From Stenotrophomonas sp. SAU14A_NAIMI4_8 (GTDB taxonomy: Bacteria; Pseudomonadota; Gammaproteobacteria; Xanthomonadales; Xanthomonadaceae), in contig NZ_CP025999.1 of NCBI RefSeq assembly GCF_003086695.1, positions 2,397,680-2,461,679 of the forward strand: a stretch of DNA of 64,000 nt, in the 5' to 3' direction. Made by a program: the position numbers and the translations under genes. Under the pieces are notes generated by a model that saw only the letters and a list, made by a program, of their open reading frames with translations, did no database searches and was not told the origin of the DNA. Shown here in pieces: positions 26,561 to 36,217 of this stretch; the first letter of the stretch is position 1; every line of letters begins with the position of its first letter.

Positions 26561-27214
26561 ATGGCGAACGCAGTGCAGCCGGTCCTGGGCGGACCGGACT
26601 TTCTCCGTCTGCTCGCCCGTCTCAGTGACGGCGCGATGCCGGCCACCAGTCCTGCCCTGACCGATCGCCTCGGCCAGTGGGTGGACTGGAGCCGTGCCGT
26701 GGCCCTGTCCGGGGCATTGGATGGCCGTCTGCCCGAGCCCGCCGAAGCGGCCGAAACGTTGGATGACCTGCTGGCCGACTGCGCCCAGGCCGAGACCAGC
26801 CTGCTGGCGTCGCTGAACGAGGATGCCGAGGCCGAGCGCCTGCTGGACCTGGCCGAGGCGGCCGCCACCGCCAATTTCGCCTCGCTGCGGCAGCGCTATC
26901 TGGTGCTGCAACGGGCGATGCAGACCGCCACCGGCCGCCTGCGCGGCCGCCTGCGTGACCAACTGGTACAGACCACGCCCGAACTGGCGCGGCTGGCCGA
27001 GGTCGACGCGGTGATGGAACAGACCCTGAGCCCGCGTGAACACGCCCTGCTGGCCACCGCCCCGGCCGTGCTGGGCGCGCGCTTCGAGCGCGTGCATGGC
27101 CAACCCGGCTGGCGCGCTCCCTTCAGGAATGACATGCGCAGCCTGCTGCTGGCCGAGCTTGAACTGCGCTTCCACCCGATTCATGGGCTGCTTGCAGCCC
27201 TGCGCCCCCACTGA
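26561..27214 (+). CDS. zorF: DUF3348 protein, proposed ZorF of a type III Zorya-like system
   Basis: The product (about 217 aa) is a soluble helical protein beginning MANAVQPVLGGPDFLRLLARLSD, followed by helices with RLGQWVDWSRAVALSGAL, then a C-terminal REHALLATAPAVLGARFERV and RSLLLAELELRFHPIHGLLAAL, which are the conserved blocks of DUF3348. The AT-richer stretch just before the ATG (CTGTAAAATCAACGGTTTT) may hold the promoter. It is followed after 10 bases by the MotA-like gene. In what I recall of the defence literature, DUF3348 is ZorF in type III Zorya; the biochemical role is unknown. No clear ribosome-binding site is visible, so the exact start is uncertain. Confidence 0.75.
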   Translation: MANAVQPVLGGPDFLRLLARLSDGAMPATSPALTDRLGQWVDWSRAVALSGALDGRLPEPAEAAETLDDLLADCAQAETSLLASLNEDAEAERLLDLAEAAATANFASLRQRYLVLQRAMQTATGRLRGRLRDQLVQTTPELARLAEVDAVMEQTLSPREHALLATAPAVLGARFERVHGQPGWRAPFRNDMRSLLLAELELRFHPIHGLLAALRPH

Positions 27215-27224
27215 CCGGAACACC

Positions 27225-29456
27225 ATGTCCAGAACCGTCTTCCCCGTCGTTGTCTTCCTTGTGGGCCTGCTGGCCGTGTGCTGGATCGGCATTGGCTATG
27301 TGGCCGTGCATCCGCTGGGCGCACTGGTGGCCGCGGTTATAGCGACCTGCTACGTGGCCGGTGGCGTGGAGCTGTACCGCTACCGCCAGGCCAGCAACGG
27401 CCTGCGTGCCGCACTGGCCGATGTGTCGCTGGCCAAGGACAGCCTTCAGCCGTGGCTGGAGCGCGTGCCGGCCGGCCTGCGCAATGCCGTGCGCCTGCGC
27501 GTGGAAGGCGAGCGCACCGCCCTGCCCGCGCCGGTGCTGACCCCGTACCTGGTGGGGCTGCTGGTGCTGCTGGGCATGCTGGGCACCCTGCTGGGCATGA
27601 TGGACACCCTGCGCGGCACCGGCCTGGCCCTGCAGAGCGCCACCGACATGGCCGCCATCCGCGGTTCGCTGGCGTCGCCGGTGCAGGGTCTGGCCGTGGC
27701 GTTTGGCACCTCCATTGCCGGTGTGGCCAGTTCGGCCATGCTGGGTCTGCTGGCCGCCCTGCTGCGCCGCGACCGCCTGCAGGCCGTGCAGCAGCTGGAC
27801 CGCGCCATCGCTGGCGACCTGCACCCGCATTCGCAGGCCTGGCAGCGTGCCGAATCGCTGCGCCTGCTGCAGGCGCAGTCCACCGCCCTGCCCGCACTGG
27901 TGGACCGCCTGCAGGACATGACCCGTGCGTTCGAACAGCACAGCAGTGCCGCCAACGAGCGCCTGCTGGCCGGCCAGGGCGAGTTCCTGACCCAGAGCCA
28001 GGCGCTGCAGGAAAGGCTGGCGGTCTCGCTGCAGCAATCGCTGCGCGAAGGTGCCGAAGCCAGCGCCAGCGCCATTGGCGGCGCCCTGCAGCCCTTGGCC
28101 GAAACTACGCTGGCTGGTCTGGCCAGCCACGGCCAGGCGCTGCATGTGCGCGTCGAACAGGCCGTGCAGCAGCAGTTGGCCGGTCTGGCCGATGGCTTCG
28201 AGCGCAGCCGCGTGGCCACCGAGGCCAGCTGGGCGCGCGTGGTGGATGAGCAGACCCAGGCCCAGCAGGCGCTGGTGACCGAACTGCGGCAGCACCTGCA
28301 GGCCTTCAGCGACGGCCAGGTGCGCCAGAGTGAAACGCTGCTGGCCAGCCTGGGTGAGCGCCTGCAGGGCGATGCCCAGCGCCATGCCGACACCTGGCGC
28401 ACGGCCGCCGAGCAGCAGCACGCGCTGAACCGCGAGTTGGCCGAGCGCCAGCAGCAGGCGCTGCAGAGCGCCAACGACACCCTGCACACCCAGGCGCAGG
28501 CCCTGCTGCAGACGCTGGATGCACGCCACGCCGACAGCCAGGCGCTGCTGCAGGCGCACGAGCAGCAGCGTACGCAGGACTGGCACGGCGCACAGGCCGC
28601 TGCGGCCGCCGCGCATGCCGAACTGCAGGCCAGCCTGGACACCCGCGAACAGCAGCGCCAGGCGCGCTGGGATGCAGTCAGCGCCGATCTGCAGCAGGCC
28701 CACGCCGCCCTGCAGGCGCAGTTGCAGGCCAGCGACGAACAGCGCCTGCAGCGCTGGACCGATGCACTGCAGGCGGCTTCTGCCGACCTGACCGCGCAGC
28801 AGCAGACCGTGTGCCAAGCCCTGGCCGACACGGCCCAGCAGATTGGCGACAACGGCCGCGCGCAGGCCAGCGCCACCCTGGCCGAAGTATCTACCCTGCT
28901 GCAGACCGCCGCGCAGGCGCCGAAGGCCGCCGCCGAAGTCATCAACGAACTGCGCAACACGCTGTCGGAAAGCCTGGTACGCGACAACGCCGTGCTGGAA
29001 GAACGCGGCCACCTGCTGGCCACCGTGCAGACCCTGCTGGAGGCCATCAACCATGCCTCGCACGAACAGCGCAGCGCGGTGGACGCACTGGTAGGCGGTT
29101 CGGCCGAGCTGCTGGAATGCGTGGGCAGCCGCTTCACCGACCACATTGCCGCCGAGACCGGCAAGCTGGATGGCATTGCCGCGCAGCTGAGCGGCAGCGC
29201 CGGCGACGTGGGCCAGCTGGCCGGCAGCTTCGGCGCGGCGGTGGAACAGTTCGGCAGCGCAGCGGCAGAGCTGTCCGGCCGCCTGGAACAGATTGGCGGC
29301 GCGCTGGATGCCTCGCTGGCACGCAGCGATGAACAGCTGGCCTACTACGTGGCCCAGGCCCGTGAAGTGGTCGACCTGAGCCTGCTGTCGCAGAAGCAGG
29401 TGATGGACGAACTGCAGCAGCTGGCCGCGCGCCGTGGCAAGGCCGGCAGCGCATGA
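27225..29456 (+). CDS. zorA: MotA/ExbB-like ZorA with long coiled-coil tail (DUF802)
   Basis: The 743-aa protein has four predicted membrane helices: residues ~5-25, ~28-47, ~105-128 (LVGLLVLLGMLGTLLGMMDTL) and ~155-180 (LAVAFGTSIAGVASSAMLGLLAALL), the layout of MotA-type stator units. After residue 185 there is a very long Gln/Ala/Arg-rich coiled-coil region (about 550 residues) with repeated QxLLQ, EQQxxQ and HAxLQA units, ending with LDASLARSDEQLAYYVAQAREVVDLSLLSQKQVMDELQQLA. This is the shape of ZorA tails that project into the cytoplasm. The stop overlaps zorB as ATGA. Confidence 0.85.
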   Translation: MSRTVFPVVVFLVGLLAVCWIGIGYVAVHPLGALVAAVIATCYVAGGVELYRYRQASNGLRAALADVSLAKDSLQPWLERVPAGLRNAVRLRVEGERTALPAPVLTPYLVGLLVLLGMLGTLLGMMDTLRGTGLALQSATDMAAIRGSLASPVQGLAVAFGTSIAGVASSAMLGLLAALLRRDRLQAVQQLDRAIAGDLHPHSQAWQRAESLRLLQAQSTALPALVDRLQDMTRAFEQHSSAANERLLAGQGEFLTQSQALQERLAVSLQQSLREGAEASASAIGGALQPLAETTLAGLASHGQALHVRVEQAVQQQLAGLADGFERSRVATEASWARVVDEQTQAQQALVTELRQHLQAFSDGQVRQSETLLASLGERLQGDAQRHADTWRTAAEQQHALNRELAERQQQALQSANDTLHTQAQALLQTLDARHADSQALLQAHEQQRTQDWHGAQAAAAAAHAELQASLDTREQQRQARWDAVSADLQQAHAALQAQLQASDEQRLQRWTDALQAASADLTAQQQTVCQALADTAQQIGDNGRAQASATLAEVSTLLQTAAQAPKAAAEVINELRNTLSESLVRDNAVLEERGHLLATVQTLLEAINHASHEQRSAVDALVGGSAELLECVGSRFTDHIAAETGKLDGIAAQLSGSAGDVGQLAGSFGAAVEQFGSAAAELSGRLEQIGGALDASLARSDEQLAYYVAQAREVVDLSLLSQKQVMDELQQLAARRGKAGSA

Positions 29457-30091
29457 GCGACGAACTGGAGGTCGATGGCGGTTCGCACGCCCCGATCTGG
29501 GCCGCCTTCGGCGATCTGATGTCGGTGCTGCTGGGCGCCTTCGTGCTGATCCTGGTGGGCGTGGTAGCGGTGCAGCTGGAGTTGTCGCAGCGCCTGGACG
29601 CCGAAGTAAAGCAGCGCCAAGCCGAGGCCAAGCGGCTGCAGACGCTGGAACAGGCACTGGCTGGGCCGCTGGCTGCCGGACGGGTGACCCTGGTCGATGG
29701 CCGCATCGGCATCAGCGGCAACGTGCTGTTCGCGTTGAACTCGGACCAGTTGCAGCCGGAAGGCCAGGAACTGCTGCGCAGCCTGGCTGCCCCGCTGTCG
29801 GCCTATCTGGGTTCGCGCGATGAAATCCTGATGGTGAGCGGCTTCACCGACGATGCGCCGATCCGCGATGGCAACCGACGCTTCGCCGACAACTGGGAGC
29901 TGTCCGCGCAGCGTTCGCTGACGGTGACCCGTACCCTGATTGCCGACGGCGTGCCGGCCGATGCGGTCTTCGCCGCCGCCTTCGGCAGCGAGCAGCCGGT
30001 CAGTTCCAACGCCGATGAAGCCGGTCGCGCGCGCAACCGCCGCGTGGAGATCGCGCCCATTCCCAAGCCGAAGGCTGGCGATGGCGAATAA
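29453..30091 (+). CDS. zorB: MotB/OmpA-like ZorB, peptidoglycan-binding stator partner
   Basis: The 212-aa protein has one N-terminal membrane helix with the proton-channel aspartate (IWAAFGDLMSVLLGAFVLILVGVVAV, Asp20), a short coiled linker, and an OmpA_C-type domain from about residue 85 (FALNSDQLQPEGQELL, LMVSGFTDDAPI, FADNWELSAQRSLTVTRTL, NRRVEI) that binds peptidoglycan. ZorA and ZorB together would make a five-to-two ion-driven stator as in MotAB. The start overlaps zorA by ATGA, and the 3' end overlaps zorG by 11 bases. Confidence 0.88.
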   Translation: MSDELEVDGGSHAPIWAAFGDLMSVLLGAFVLILVGVVAVQLELSQRLDAEVKQRQAEAKRLQTLEQALAGPLAAGRVTLVDGRIGISGNVLFALNSDQLQPEGQELLRSLAAPLSAYLGSRDEILMVSGFTDDAPIRDGNRRFADNWELSAQRSLTVTRTLIADGVPADAVFAAAFGSEQPVSSNADEAGRARNRRVEIAPIPKPKAGDGE

Positions 30092-30467
30092 GCCGGCTAC
30101 CAGCGCTGCGCGTGAGGGGTTGCGTGCCCTGGTGCGCGATCTGGATGCCGGTTCGCGCGCGCGCGAACACTACCCGCAGGTGCCGATGCTGGAAACGGTG
30201 CGCCGCGAGTGGTCGGCCCTGCGCAGCGAACTGCAGGTAAAGCGATCGTTGCGCGCCGAAGCCCCGGCCGACGGCGGGCCGCTGAATTCGGCGGTGCTGG
30301 TGCAGCGCATGCTGGACACCATGCAGGGCGCCAGCCCCGGCTACCTGCGGCATTTCATTGATTACGTGGATACGTTGTCGTGGCTGCAGGCGTTGCAGGA
30401 CGGCGTAGCCAGCAGCAGCGATGCGGCAAAGCCCAAGCGCACGCGCAAACCCCGAACCGCAGGCTGA
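30081..30467 (+). CDS. zorG: DUF2894 protein, proposed ZorG
   Basis: The 128-aa product starts MANKPATSAAREGLRALVRD within the last codons of zorB (11-base overlap). It has a helical, basic character (YPQVPMLETVRREWSALRSELQVKRSL), then PLNSAVLVQRMLDTMQGASPGYLRHFIDYVDTLSWLQAL, the conserved DUF2894 core, and a basic C-terminal KPKRTRKPR tail that could contact nucleic acid. As I recall, DUF2894 defines ZorG of type III Zorya. In types I and II the matching position is filled by effector genes with nuclease or helicase domains, none of which is seen here. Confidence 0.78.
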   Translation: MANKPATSAAREGLRALVRDLDAGSRAREHYPQVPMLETVRREWSALRSELQVKRSLRAEAPADGGPLNSAVLVQRMLDTMQGASPGYLRHFIDYVDTLSWLQALQDGVASSSDAAKPKRTRKPRTAG

Positions 30468-30535
30468 CCGGCCCGTCGCAAACTTCAAAACGCGATTTGA
30501 TCCGCTTTTGATGGGTGCCAATTGACCCGCTTTTG

Positions 30536-30667
30536 GTAGGTGCCAACCTTGGTTGGCACGTGCGGCGCCCGCGTGCCCACCAAGGTGGGCACCTACCGGG
30601 GATCGGCGGCCCGTGGCACGCGCACCGCCCCGACGCCTGGTAGGTGCCAACCTTGGTGGGCACCTAC
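30536..30667. repeat. Cluster of three GTAGGTGCC palindromes
   Basis: Three GTAG-type elements with the stem GGTGCCAACCTTGGTTGGCAC or GTGCCCACC/GGTGGGCAC lie at 30536-30559 (plus), 30573-30596 (minus) and 30640-30667 (both ends begin or end in the tetranucleotide). They fill the gap between the convergent zorG and entA genes and are a second sequence class of the same repeat family. The rest of the 221-base gap (30468-30535) holds an imperfect GCTTTTGATGGGTGCCAATTG direct repeat of the same motif. Confidence 0.85.
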
Positions 30668-30688
30668 CGGGAATCGGCGACGCGTGCG

Positions 30689-31447
30689 TCACCCGCGCAG
30701 GGTGGCGCCGCCGTCCACGTACAGATCACTCATGGCCACGTGGCCGGCCTGCTCGGACAGCAGGAACATCACTGAATGGGCGATGTCGTCCGGGGTCGCC
30801 AGCTTGCGCAGCGGAATACCTGCCTTGTAGGTATCCAGGTTGCCCGCGATCACCCGTTCGGCGCCCTGCGCGTCTTCCCACATGCCGGTCTGCATGGAGG
30901 TGAGCGTGGAGCCCGGGGCGACGATGTTGCAGCGGATGCCCAGCGGGGCCAGCTCCAGGCCCAGGCAACGGGTGAACATGGTCGCCGCTGCCTTCGAGGC
31001 CGCATAAGCAGCCATGCCATGCCGCGGCACACCGGCCGCGTTCGAGCTGACCGTCACCAGCGCCCCCTGCCGACGCGGTGACATCACCCGCGCCACCGCG
31101 CGGCTGACATGGAACACGCCTTCGGCATTGACCGCGAACACGCGGCGCCAATCGGCATCGGTGGTCTGCACCACCTCGCCCACGTGCAGCACGCCAGCCA
31201 CATTCGCCACCAGCGCAATCGGGCCGATGCGCGCTTCCACCTGGTCCACCAGCGCGTCCACCGCACCGCTGTCGGTCACGTCCAGTGCGAAGGCGTGTAC
31301 CCCACGTGCCTGCGCCACGGGCGCGGCACGATCGGTGGCCACCACCGTGCACCCGGCCGCCGCCAGCAGTTCAACCAGCGCCGCGCCGATGCCCCCGCCG
31401 GCGCCGGTCACCAGCGCCACGCGGCCTGCAAACCCGGTCAACTGCAT
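30689..31447 (-). CDS. entA: 2,3-dihydro-2,3-dihydroxybenzoate dehydrogenase EntA
   Basis: Short-chain dehydrogenase that oxidises 2,3-dihydro-2,3-dihydroxybenzoate to 2,3-dihydroxybenzoate with NAD+. The 252-aa protein shows the Rossmann [28 protein letters not shown], the catalytic [24 protein letters not shown] (Ser, Tyr and Lys of the SDR triad), and a C-terminal [12 protein letters not shown]. The order and partners identify it as EntA rather than a general SDR. It overlaps the end of entF by 10 bases and is the last gene of the siderophore operon. Confidence 0.92.
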   Translation of the reverse strand: MQLTGFAGRVALVTGAGGGIGAALVELLAAAGCTVVATDRAAPVAQARGVHAFALDVTDSGAVDALVDQVEARIGPIALVANVAGVLHVGEVVQTTDADWRRVFAVNAEGVFHVSRAVARVMSPRRQGALVTVSSNAAGVPRHGMAAYAASKAAATMFTRCLGLELAPLGIRCNIVAPGSTLTSMQTGMWEDAQGAERVIAGNLDTYKAGIPLRKLATPDDIAHSVMFLLSEQAGHVAMSDLYVDGGATLRG

Positions 31448-34400
31448 GTTGCGATCTCCTGTTGTTCATCCCAGTGCTGCAGGCGTGCCGACAGCCACGG
31501 CGCCAGTTGCGCCACCGCGTCGCGGCCGGTCAGTTCGGCGTGCAGGAACGGCAGTTCCAGCGCCTGTACGTCCAGCGCATGCGCCTGCCACAGCGCCGAC
31601 TGCAGTTGCGGCCGGGCCACGTGGTCGCGCCCTGCCCGCACATGCACCAGCGTGCCCACGTACGGGCGGTGGTGGTGGGCCCGGATCAATCGATTGGTGC
31701 CGGTCACCGCGCGCACCACGCCTTCCAGCACCACATCCGGCAGGCTGCCCAGCGCGCTGCCGCCCTGGCGCAGGAAGGCCAGGATGGCCTCGCGGCTGTC
31801 CAGTTCCGGGTGCGCGTCGGGATCGTGCCCGGCAATGGCCAGCAGCGCCCGCAGCGCGGCAATCGGGTCGGGCTCGGGTTCGGCCCGCCAGCATTCAGCG
31901 GGATAGGCATCCAGCAGCACCAGTTCGCCCACCTCACGCCCGATGTCGTGCAGGCGCACGGCCATGGCCTGGGCCAGGATGCCACCCACCGACCAGCCGA
32001 GCAGATGCACGGGGCCGCGCGGCTGCAGGGCCACCACGCGCTGCACGTAGTCGTTGGCCATGGCATCGATGCTGCCCGGCAGCGGCTGCGCGGGGTCGAG
32101 CGCAGGCGACTGCAGGCCATACACGGGGCGCGCCGGCTGCAGTGCACGCGCCAGCGTGCGGTAATTCCAGGCGATGCCACCAGCCGGGTGCAGCACGAAC
32201 AGCGGTGCAGGCGCAGGTTCGCCCTCCGCCGCTGCCAGTGCGATCACCGGCCCCAGCGCATGGTCGGCGTTGGCCGGCGGTTCGGCCAGTCGCGTGGCCA
32301 GCCCGGCCACCGTGGGCTGGGCGAACAGCGCACCCAGGCCCAGCTCGCAGCGCCAGCGCTGTTCGATGGCCAGCAACAGATGCACCGCCGACAACGAGTC
32401 GCCGCCCAGGCTGAAGAAGTCCGCGTCCACCGGCACCGGCGCATCGCGCCCCAGCGCCTGCGCGAACAGCTGCGCCAGCTCCTGTTCCAGCGGCGTGCGC
32501 GGCGCCAGGCCGGTAGCTACCACCTGCGCAGGTGCGGGCAACGCCGCGCGGTCCAGCTTGCCATTGGCGGTGACCGGCCACTGTTCCACCCCCACGAACA
32601 GCGACGGCACCATGTAGTCGGGCACGCGCGCGGCCAGATGGCTGCGCAGCGCGGCCGCATCGTCCAGGCCAGCAGGCACATAGGCCACCAGCCGCGGCTC
32701 GGCCGGCGCATCGTGGCGCAGCAGTACTTCCACCCGCTGCATGCCGGGCAGTTCGCGCAGCGCCGCCTCGATCTCGCCCAGTTCGATGCGCAGCCCGCGC
32801 AGCTTCACCTGGTGGTCGCTGCGGCCGAGGTACTCGACCCCGCCATCCGGGCGCCAGCGCGCCACGTCGCCGGTGCGGTAGATGCGCTCGCCGGGCAGGA
32901 ACGGATCGGCCAGGAAGCGGTCGGCGGTCAGGTCGTCGCGGCCCAGATAGCCGCGTGCCAGTTGCACGCCGCCCAGGTACAGATCGCCCGGCACCCCCAC
33001 CGGCTGCGGCCGCAGCGCGGCATCGAGCACGTACAGGCGCGTGTTCCAGACCGGGAAGCCGATCGGCACCGGGCGCGACGCATCGTCCGCCGATGCAGGC
33101 CAATAGCTCACATCCACTGCAGCTTCGGTCGGCCCGTACAGATTGTGCAACTGTGCCTGCACGCGCGCATGGAAGCGGTCGCGCAGCGAGGCATCCAGCG
33201 CTTCGCCACTGGTGAACACGCGGCGCAGCTGCAGGCCCTGCGTATCCGGCGCGGCCAGGAACGCATCGAGCATGGACGGCACGAAGTGCGCGGTGCTGAT
33301 GCCATGCGCACGGATCAACCGCGCCAGCGCGGCAGGATCACGATGCGTCTGCGGCGGGGCCAGCACCAGGGTCGCCCCGCACAGCAGCGGCAGGAAGAAT
33401 TCCCAGACCGACACGTCGAAGGTGGCCGGTGTCTTCTGCAGCACGCGGTCATCGGCGCTGAAGCCGTAGTGCTCGCGCATCCACAGCAGGCGGTTGACGA
33501 TGGCGCGATGCTCGATGACCACGCCCTTGGGCTCGCCGGTCGAGCCGGAGGTGTAGATCACATAGGCCGCATCGTGCGCGTCGGGCCCCGGCCATGGCGC
33601 GGCGAAGCTGACATCGGTCCACTGCGTGGGTGCCAGTACCGGTACACCCGCCAGGCGCGGCGCGATGTCCGCTTCGCCCAACACGCACAGCGGCTTTGCC
33701 GAGACCAGGATGCGCGCCAGGCGCTCATCCGGATGGTCCAGATCCAGCGGCAGGTAGGCGGCGCCTGCGCGCAGCACGGCCACCATCGCGATCACCAGGT
33801 CCAGCGAACGCGGCAAGGCCACCGCCACCCGCGTGCCCGGGCCGGCGCCCCGCGCGCGCAACTGCGCGGCCAACGCGAAGCTGCGTGCTTCCAGGGTGGC
33901 GTGGTCCAGCGTCTGCGCGCCCAGCACCAGCGCGGGGGCTTGCGGGTCGCGATCCATACCTTGCCGCAGCAGCTCGGCCAGGGTGGTGTGTGGCAGCGGG
34001 TGGTCGGTGGCGTTGAAGCCATGCACCAGCTGCTGTGTTTCTTCGGGCGTGGCCAGTGGCACATCGCCGATGTCGTCGGCCTGCAGGGCCGCCGACACGA
34101 AATGCAGCAGGCGCTGCGCATGCGCCTGCAGGTCCTGCGCGCCGTACAGCGCGGGATTGGCTTCGATCTCAAGATCCAGCATCTGCTGGCCGTCGCCACG
34201 GAAGCCCAGGGTCAGATCATCCACCGGGCCGGTGCACAGCACCTCCAGGGTGGCCTGCACACCAGGCACCGCCAGCGGGCGGTAGAACGGCTGCACGTTC
34301 ACCAGCGGCCCATGCAGCCGCTGCTGCGCCCCCACCAGGCCCAGGTCGCGGCGCAGCTGTTCACCCCGATAACGGCCATGCTTGCGGCCCTGGCTGAGCT

Positions 34401-35331
34401 GACGGCCCAGCGCGCGACAGTGCGATTCCACGCTGCCTTCGGCGGCGGCAACGCGCAGCGGCAGCACGTTCATCACCATCGCCGGCACGCGTGCCGAGGC
34501 GTTGCCCAGCCGCCCCATGTAGGGAATGCCCAGCACCACTTCGTCGGCCGCGCCCATGCGCCGCAGATACTCGGCGGTGAGCGCGGTCAGCACATCCGGC
34601 CATGGCTGCAGCCACGCCGCAGCAGTCTGCAGCAGGCGCTCACGGAAGCTGCTGTCCAGTGGCTGCACCCAGCGCAGCGCATCGTCGCTGGCCGCCGCGG
34701 TGCCCGCCAGGCCGGTGCCCGCCGGCGCCCCCTGCAGCTGCGCATGCCACCACTGCCCGGCCTGCTCGCGGCGAGTGTGGTCACGGTATGCGGCATCGTC
34801 GGCCAACACGGCATCCAACGACGGCAACGGATCGCCGCCGCGGCCGGCGTACAGCGCGCAGACGCGATTGCTGAACAAGGCCATGCCGTAGCCATCGGTG
34901 CCCAGATGGTGCACGCGCAGGTACCAGACCCAGCGCTGCGGGCCCAGTTGGAACAGCACCTGGCGTGACAGCCGATCGCGGGTGGGATCCACCGCCGTCA
35001 GCCGGTCGCGCTGCATCGCCGCGCGCGCCGCCGCCGCCGGATCGGCCGCGCCGGAGACATCCTGCAGCTGCACGCCCGGCACATGCGCCGGATCGTGCCA
35101 TTGCAGCGGCTCGCCCTGCGCGCTCTGGGTGAAGCGCAGCGCGAACGCCTGCGCCTCCACCGCCGCCTGGTCGGCCGCCGCCAGAAAGCGCGGAACATCC
35201 AGCGCGCCGTCGATCCATACCGCATGTGCGGTATTGAACGCGGGGCTCTGCGGAGCCAGCCGCTGCGCGTACCACAGCCCGGTCTGCGCTTCGGTCAGGG
35301 CAACGGCCGTGGCCAGCGCTGCCGCGTTCAT
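31438..35331 (-). CDS. entF: Nonribosomal peptide synthetase EntF (serine-activating)
   Basis: The 1297-aa protein has condensation (HHLGTDG, residues 141-147), adenylation ([11 protein letters not shown] near 594; [24 protein letters not shown]), thiolation ([10 protein letters not shown], Ser979) and thioesterase (LLGWSVGG, Ser1114) domains in the E. coli EntF order. Reading the adenylation pocket by alignment to EntF gives D-V-W (FDVSVWEFF), H (AHFVPSM), F and S (RVFTSGEAL), L and V, the serine code DVWHFSLV. It therefore couples DHB from the aryl carrier protein to L-serine and should release a DHB-Ser product. The start overlaps the carrier-protein gene as ATGA. Confidence 0.94.
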   Translation of the reverse strand: MNAAALATAVALTEAQTGLWYAQRLAPQSPAFNTAHAVWIDGALDVPRFLAAADQAAVEAQAFALRFTQSAQGEPLQWHDPAHVPGVQLQDVSGAADPAAAARAAMQRDRLTAVDPTRDRLSRQVLFQLGPQRWVWYLRVHHLGTDGYGMALFSNRVCALYAGRGGDPLPSLDAVLADDAAYRDHTRREQAGQWWHAQLQGAPAGTGLAGTAAASDDALRWVQPLDSSFRERLLQTAAAWLQPWPDVLTALTAEYLRRMGAADEVVLGIPYMGRLGNASARVPAMVMNVLPLRVAAAEGSVESHCRALGRQLSQGRKHGRYRGEQLRRDLGLVGAQQRLHGPLVNVQPFYRPLAVPGVQATLEVLCTGPVDDLTLGFRGDGQQMLDLEIEANPALYGAQDLQAHAQRLLHFVSAALQADDIGDVPLATPEETQQLVHGFNATDHPLPHTTLAELLRQGMDRDPQAPALVLGAQTLDHATLEARSFALAAQLRARGAGPGTRVAVALPRSLDLVIAMVAVLRAGAAYLPLDLDHPDERLARILVSAKPLCVLGEADIAPRLAGVPVLAPTQWTDVSFAAPWPGPDAHDAAYVIYTSGSTGEPKGVVIEHRAIVNRLLWMREHYGFSADDRVLQKTPATFDVSVWEFFLPLLCGATLVLAPPQTHRDPAALARLIRAHGISTAHFVPSMLDAFLAAPDTQGLQLRRVFTSGEALDASLRDRFHARVQAQLHNLYGPTEAAVDVSYWPASADDASRPVPIGFPVWNTRLYVLDAALRPQPVGVPGDLYLGGVQLARGYLGRDDLTADRFLADPFLPGERIYRTGDVARWRPDGGVEYLGRSDHQVKLRGLRIELGEIEAALRELPGMQRVEVLLRHDAPAEPRLVAYVPAGLDDAAALRSHLAARVPDYMVPSLFVGVEQWPVTANGKLDRAALPAPAQVVATGLAPRTPLEQELAQLFAQALGRDAPVPVDADFFSLGGDSLSAVHLLLAIEQRWRCELGLGALFAQPTVAGLATRLAEPPANADHALGPVIALAAAEGEPAPAPLFVLHPAGGIAWNYRTLARALQPARPVYGLQSPALDPAQPLPGSIDAMANDYVQRVVALQPRGPVHLLGWSVGGILAQAMAVRLHDIGREVGELVLLDAYPAECWRAEPEPDPIAALRALLAIAGHDPDAHPELDSREAILAFLRQGGSALGSLPDVVLEGVVRAVTGTNRLIRAHHHRPYVGTLVHVRAGRDHVARPQLQSALWQAHALDVQALELPFLHAELTGRDAVAQLAPWLSARLQHWDEQQEIATCS

Positions 35332-35585
35332 GCCGCCTGCGCAGCCTGCAGCCGCTGCACCACCGTCCACCACTGGCGCAGCGTGCTGTGTTCGGCCAGC
35401 TGCGAAAATTCCAGCGGCAGGCCGGTATTGCCCCAGGCCAGCACCAGGCCGAGCATGCGCATCGAATCCAGGTCCAGATCCATCAGGTTGTCATCGTCAC
35501 CGATCTCGCCCGGCGTGCAGTCCAGCACCCGCGCCAGGTCGGCGCGCATGCGTTCCAGGGTCAGCGGTTCAGCGCCTGCGCTCAT
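35328..35585 (-). CDS. Stand-alone aryl carrier protein (EntB' / ArCP)
   Basis: An 85-aa carrier protein with the phosphopantetheine site DLDLDSMRMLGLVL (Ser in the D-S-M motif) and helices fitting the C-terminal domain of E. coli EntB. It carries the DHB thioester loaded by EntE and hands it to EntF. In E. coli this domain is fused to isochorismatase; here it is a separate gene whose ATG overlaps the isochorismatase stop by one base (TGATG), and its own stop overlaps entF as ATGA. This matches the entB-entB' split described for S. maltophilia. No phosphopantetheinyl transferase (EntD) is in the window, so one encoded elsewhere must modify it. Confidence 0.88.
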   Translation of the reverse strand: MSAGAEPLTLERMRADLARVLDCTPGEIGDDDNLMDLDLDSMRMLGLVLAWGNTGLPLEFSQLAEHSTLRQWWTVVQRLQAAQAA

Positions 35586-36217
35586 CACAGCAGCTCCAGC
35601 AGTCGGTCGGTAGTCATCGGCACCCCGCAGGTCCGGGCGATCCAGTACAGCGCCTGGTCGTGGTCGGCACGCGAGAAATCGGCCACGGCATCGGCGGCGA
35701 TGAACGCTTCGATATCGCGCTGGAAGGCCTCGGCCACGGTCGCCGTGCAGCCGATATGGGCATAGACGCCAGTGACCAGCAACTGGTCGCGGCCGCGTAC
35801 GCGCATCAGGGTTTCCAGGTTGCTGCGCTGGAACGCGCTGTAGCGGTGCTTGACCAGCACGTGCTCGCCTTCCTGCGGCGCCAACGCGTCGATGATCGCT
35901 TCATGCGCTTGCCCGCGCTGCATGCCCGGGCCCCACAGATCGGCCTGCAGGCCACGGTCGCGCCGGTCCTGGTTGCCATGCTGGGCGGTGTAGAACACCG
36001 GAATGCCCTGCGCGCGGCAATGCGCCAGCAGCCGCGCGATGTTGGCCACGGCCGGCTGCAGCGGTGCCTGTTCGCCATCGAAGGCGGCCAGGAAGTAGCG
36101 CTGCATGTCGTGCACCAGCAGCGCCACGCGGTCGCGCTGGGGCTGCCAGGGGCCGCGTGCGGCCGGCAGTTCGCTGGCCGTGGGCAGCGCGTAAGGGGTA
36201 ATGCGGGGCAGCGCCAT
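35585..36217 (-). CDS. entB: Isochorismatase (EntB N-terminal domain only)
   Basis: Hydrolyses the vinyl ether of isochorismate to 2,3-dihydro-2,3-dihydroxybenzoate and pyruvate. The 210-aa protein contains VALLVHDMQRYFL (catalytic Asp), VLVKHRYSAFQRSNLETLMR (Lys) and LLVTGVYAHIGCTATVAEAFQRDI (catalytic Cys region), almost identical in pattern to EntB. It ends at residue 210 without a carrier domain, which is supplied by the next gene. TGATG one-base overlaps connect it to entE and to the carrier gene. Confidence 0.93.
   Translation of the reverse strand: MALPRITPYALPTASELPAARGPWQPQRDRVALLVHDMQRYFLAAFDGEQAPLQPAVANIARLLAHCRAQGIPVFYTAQHGNQDRRDRGLQADLWGPGMQRGQAHEAIIDALAPQEGEHVLVKHRYSAFQRSNLETLMRVRGRDQLLVTGVYAHIGCTATVAEAFQRDIEAFIAADAVADFSRADHDQALYWIARTCGVPMTTDRLLELL

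Noticed and set aside
31285-34968. A 1227-residue plus-strand ORF opposite entF
   Set aside because: Arg/Gln/His-rich composition with no motif; a shadow of entF on the opposite strand, common in high-GC DNA.
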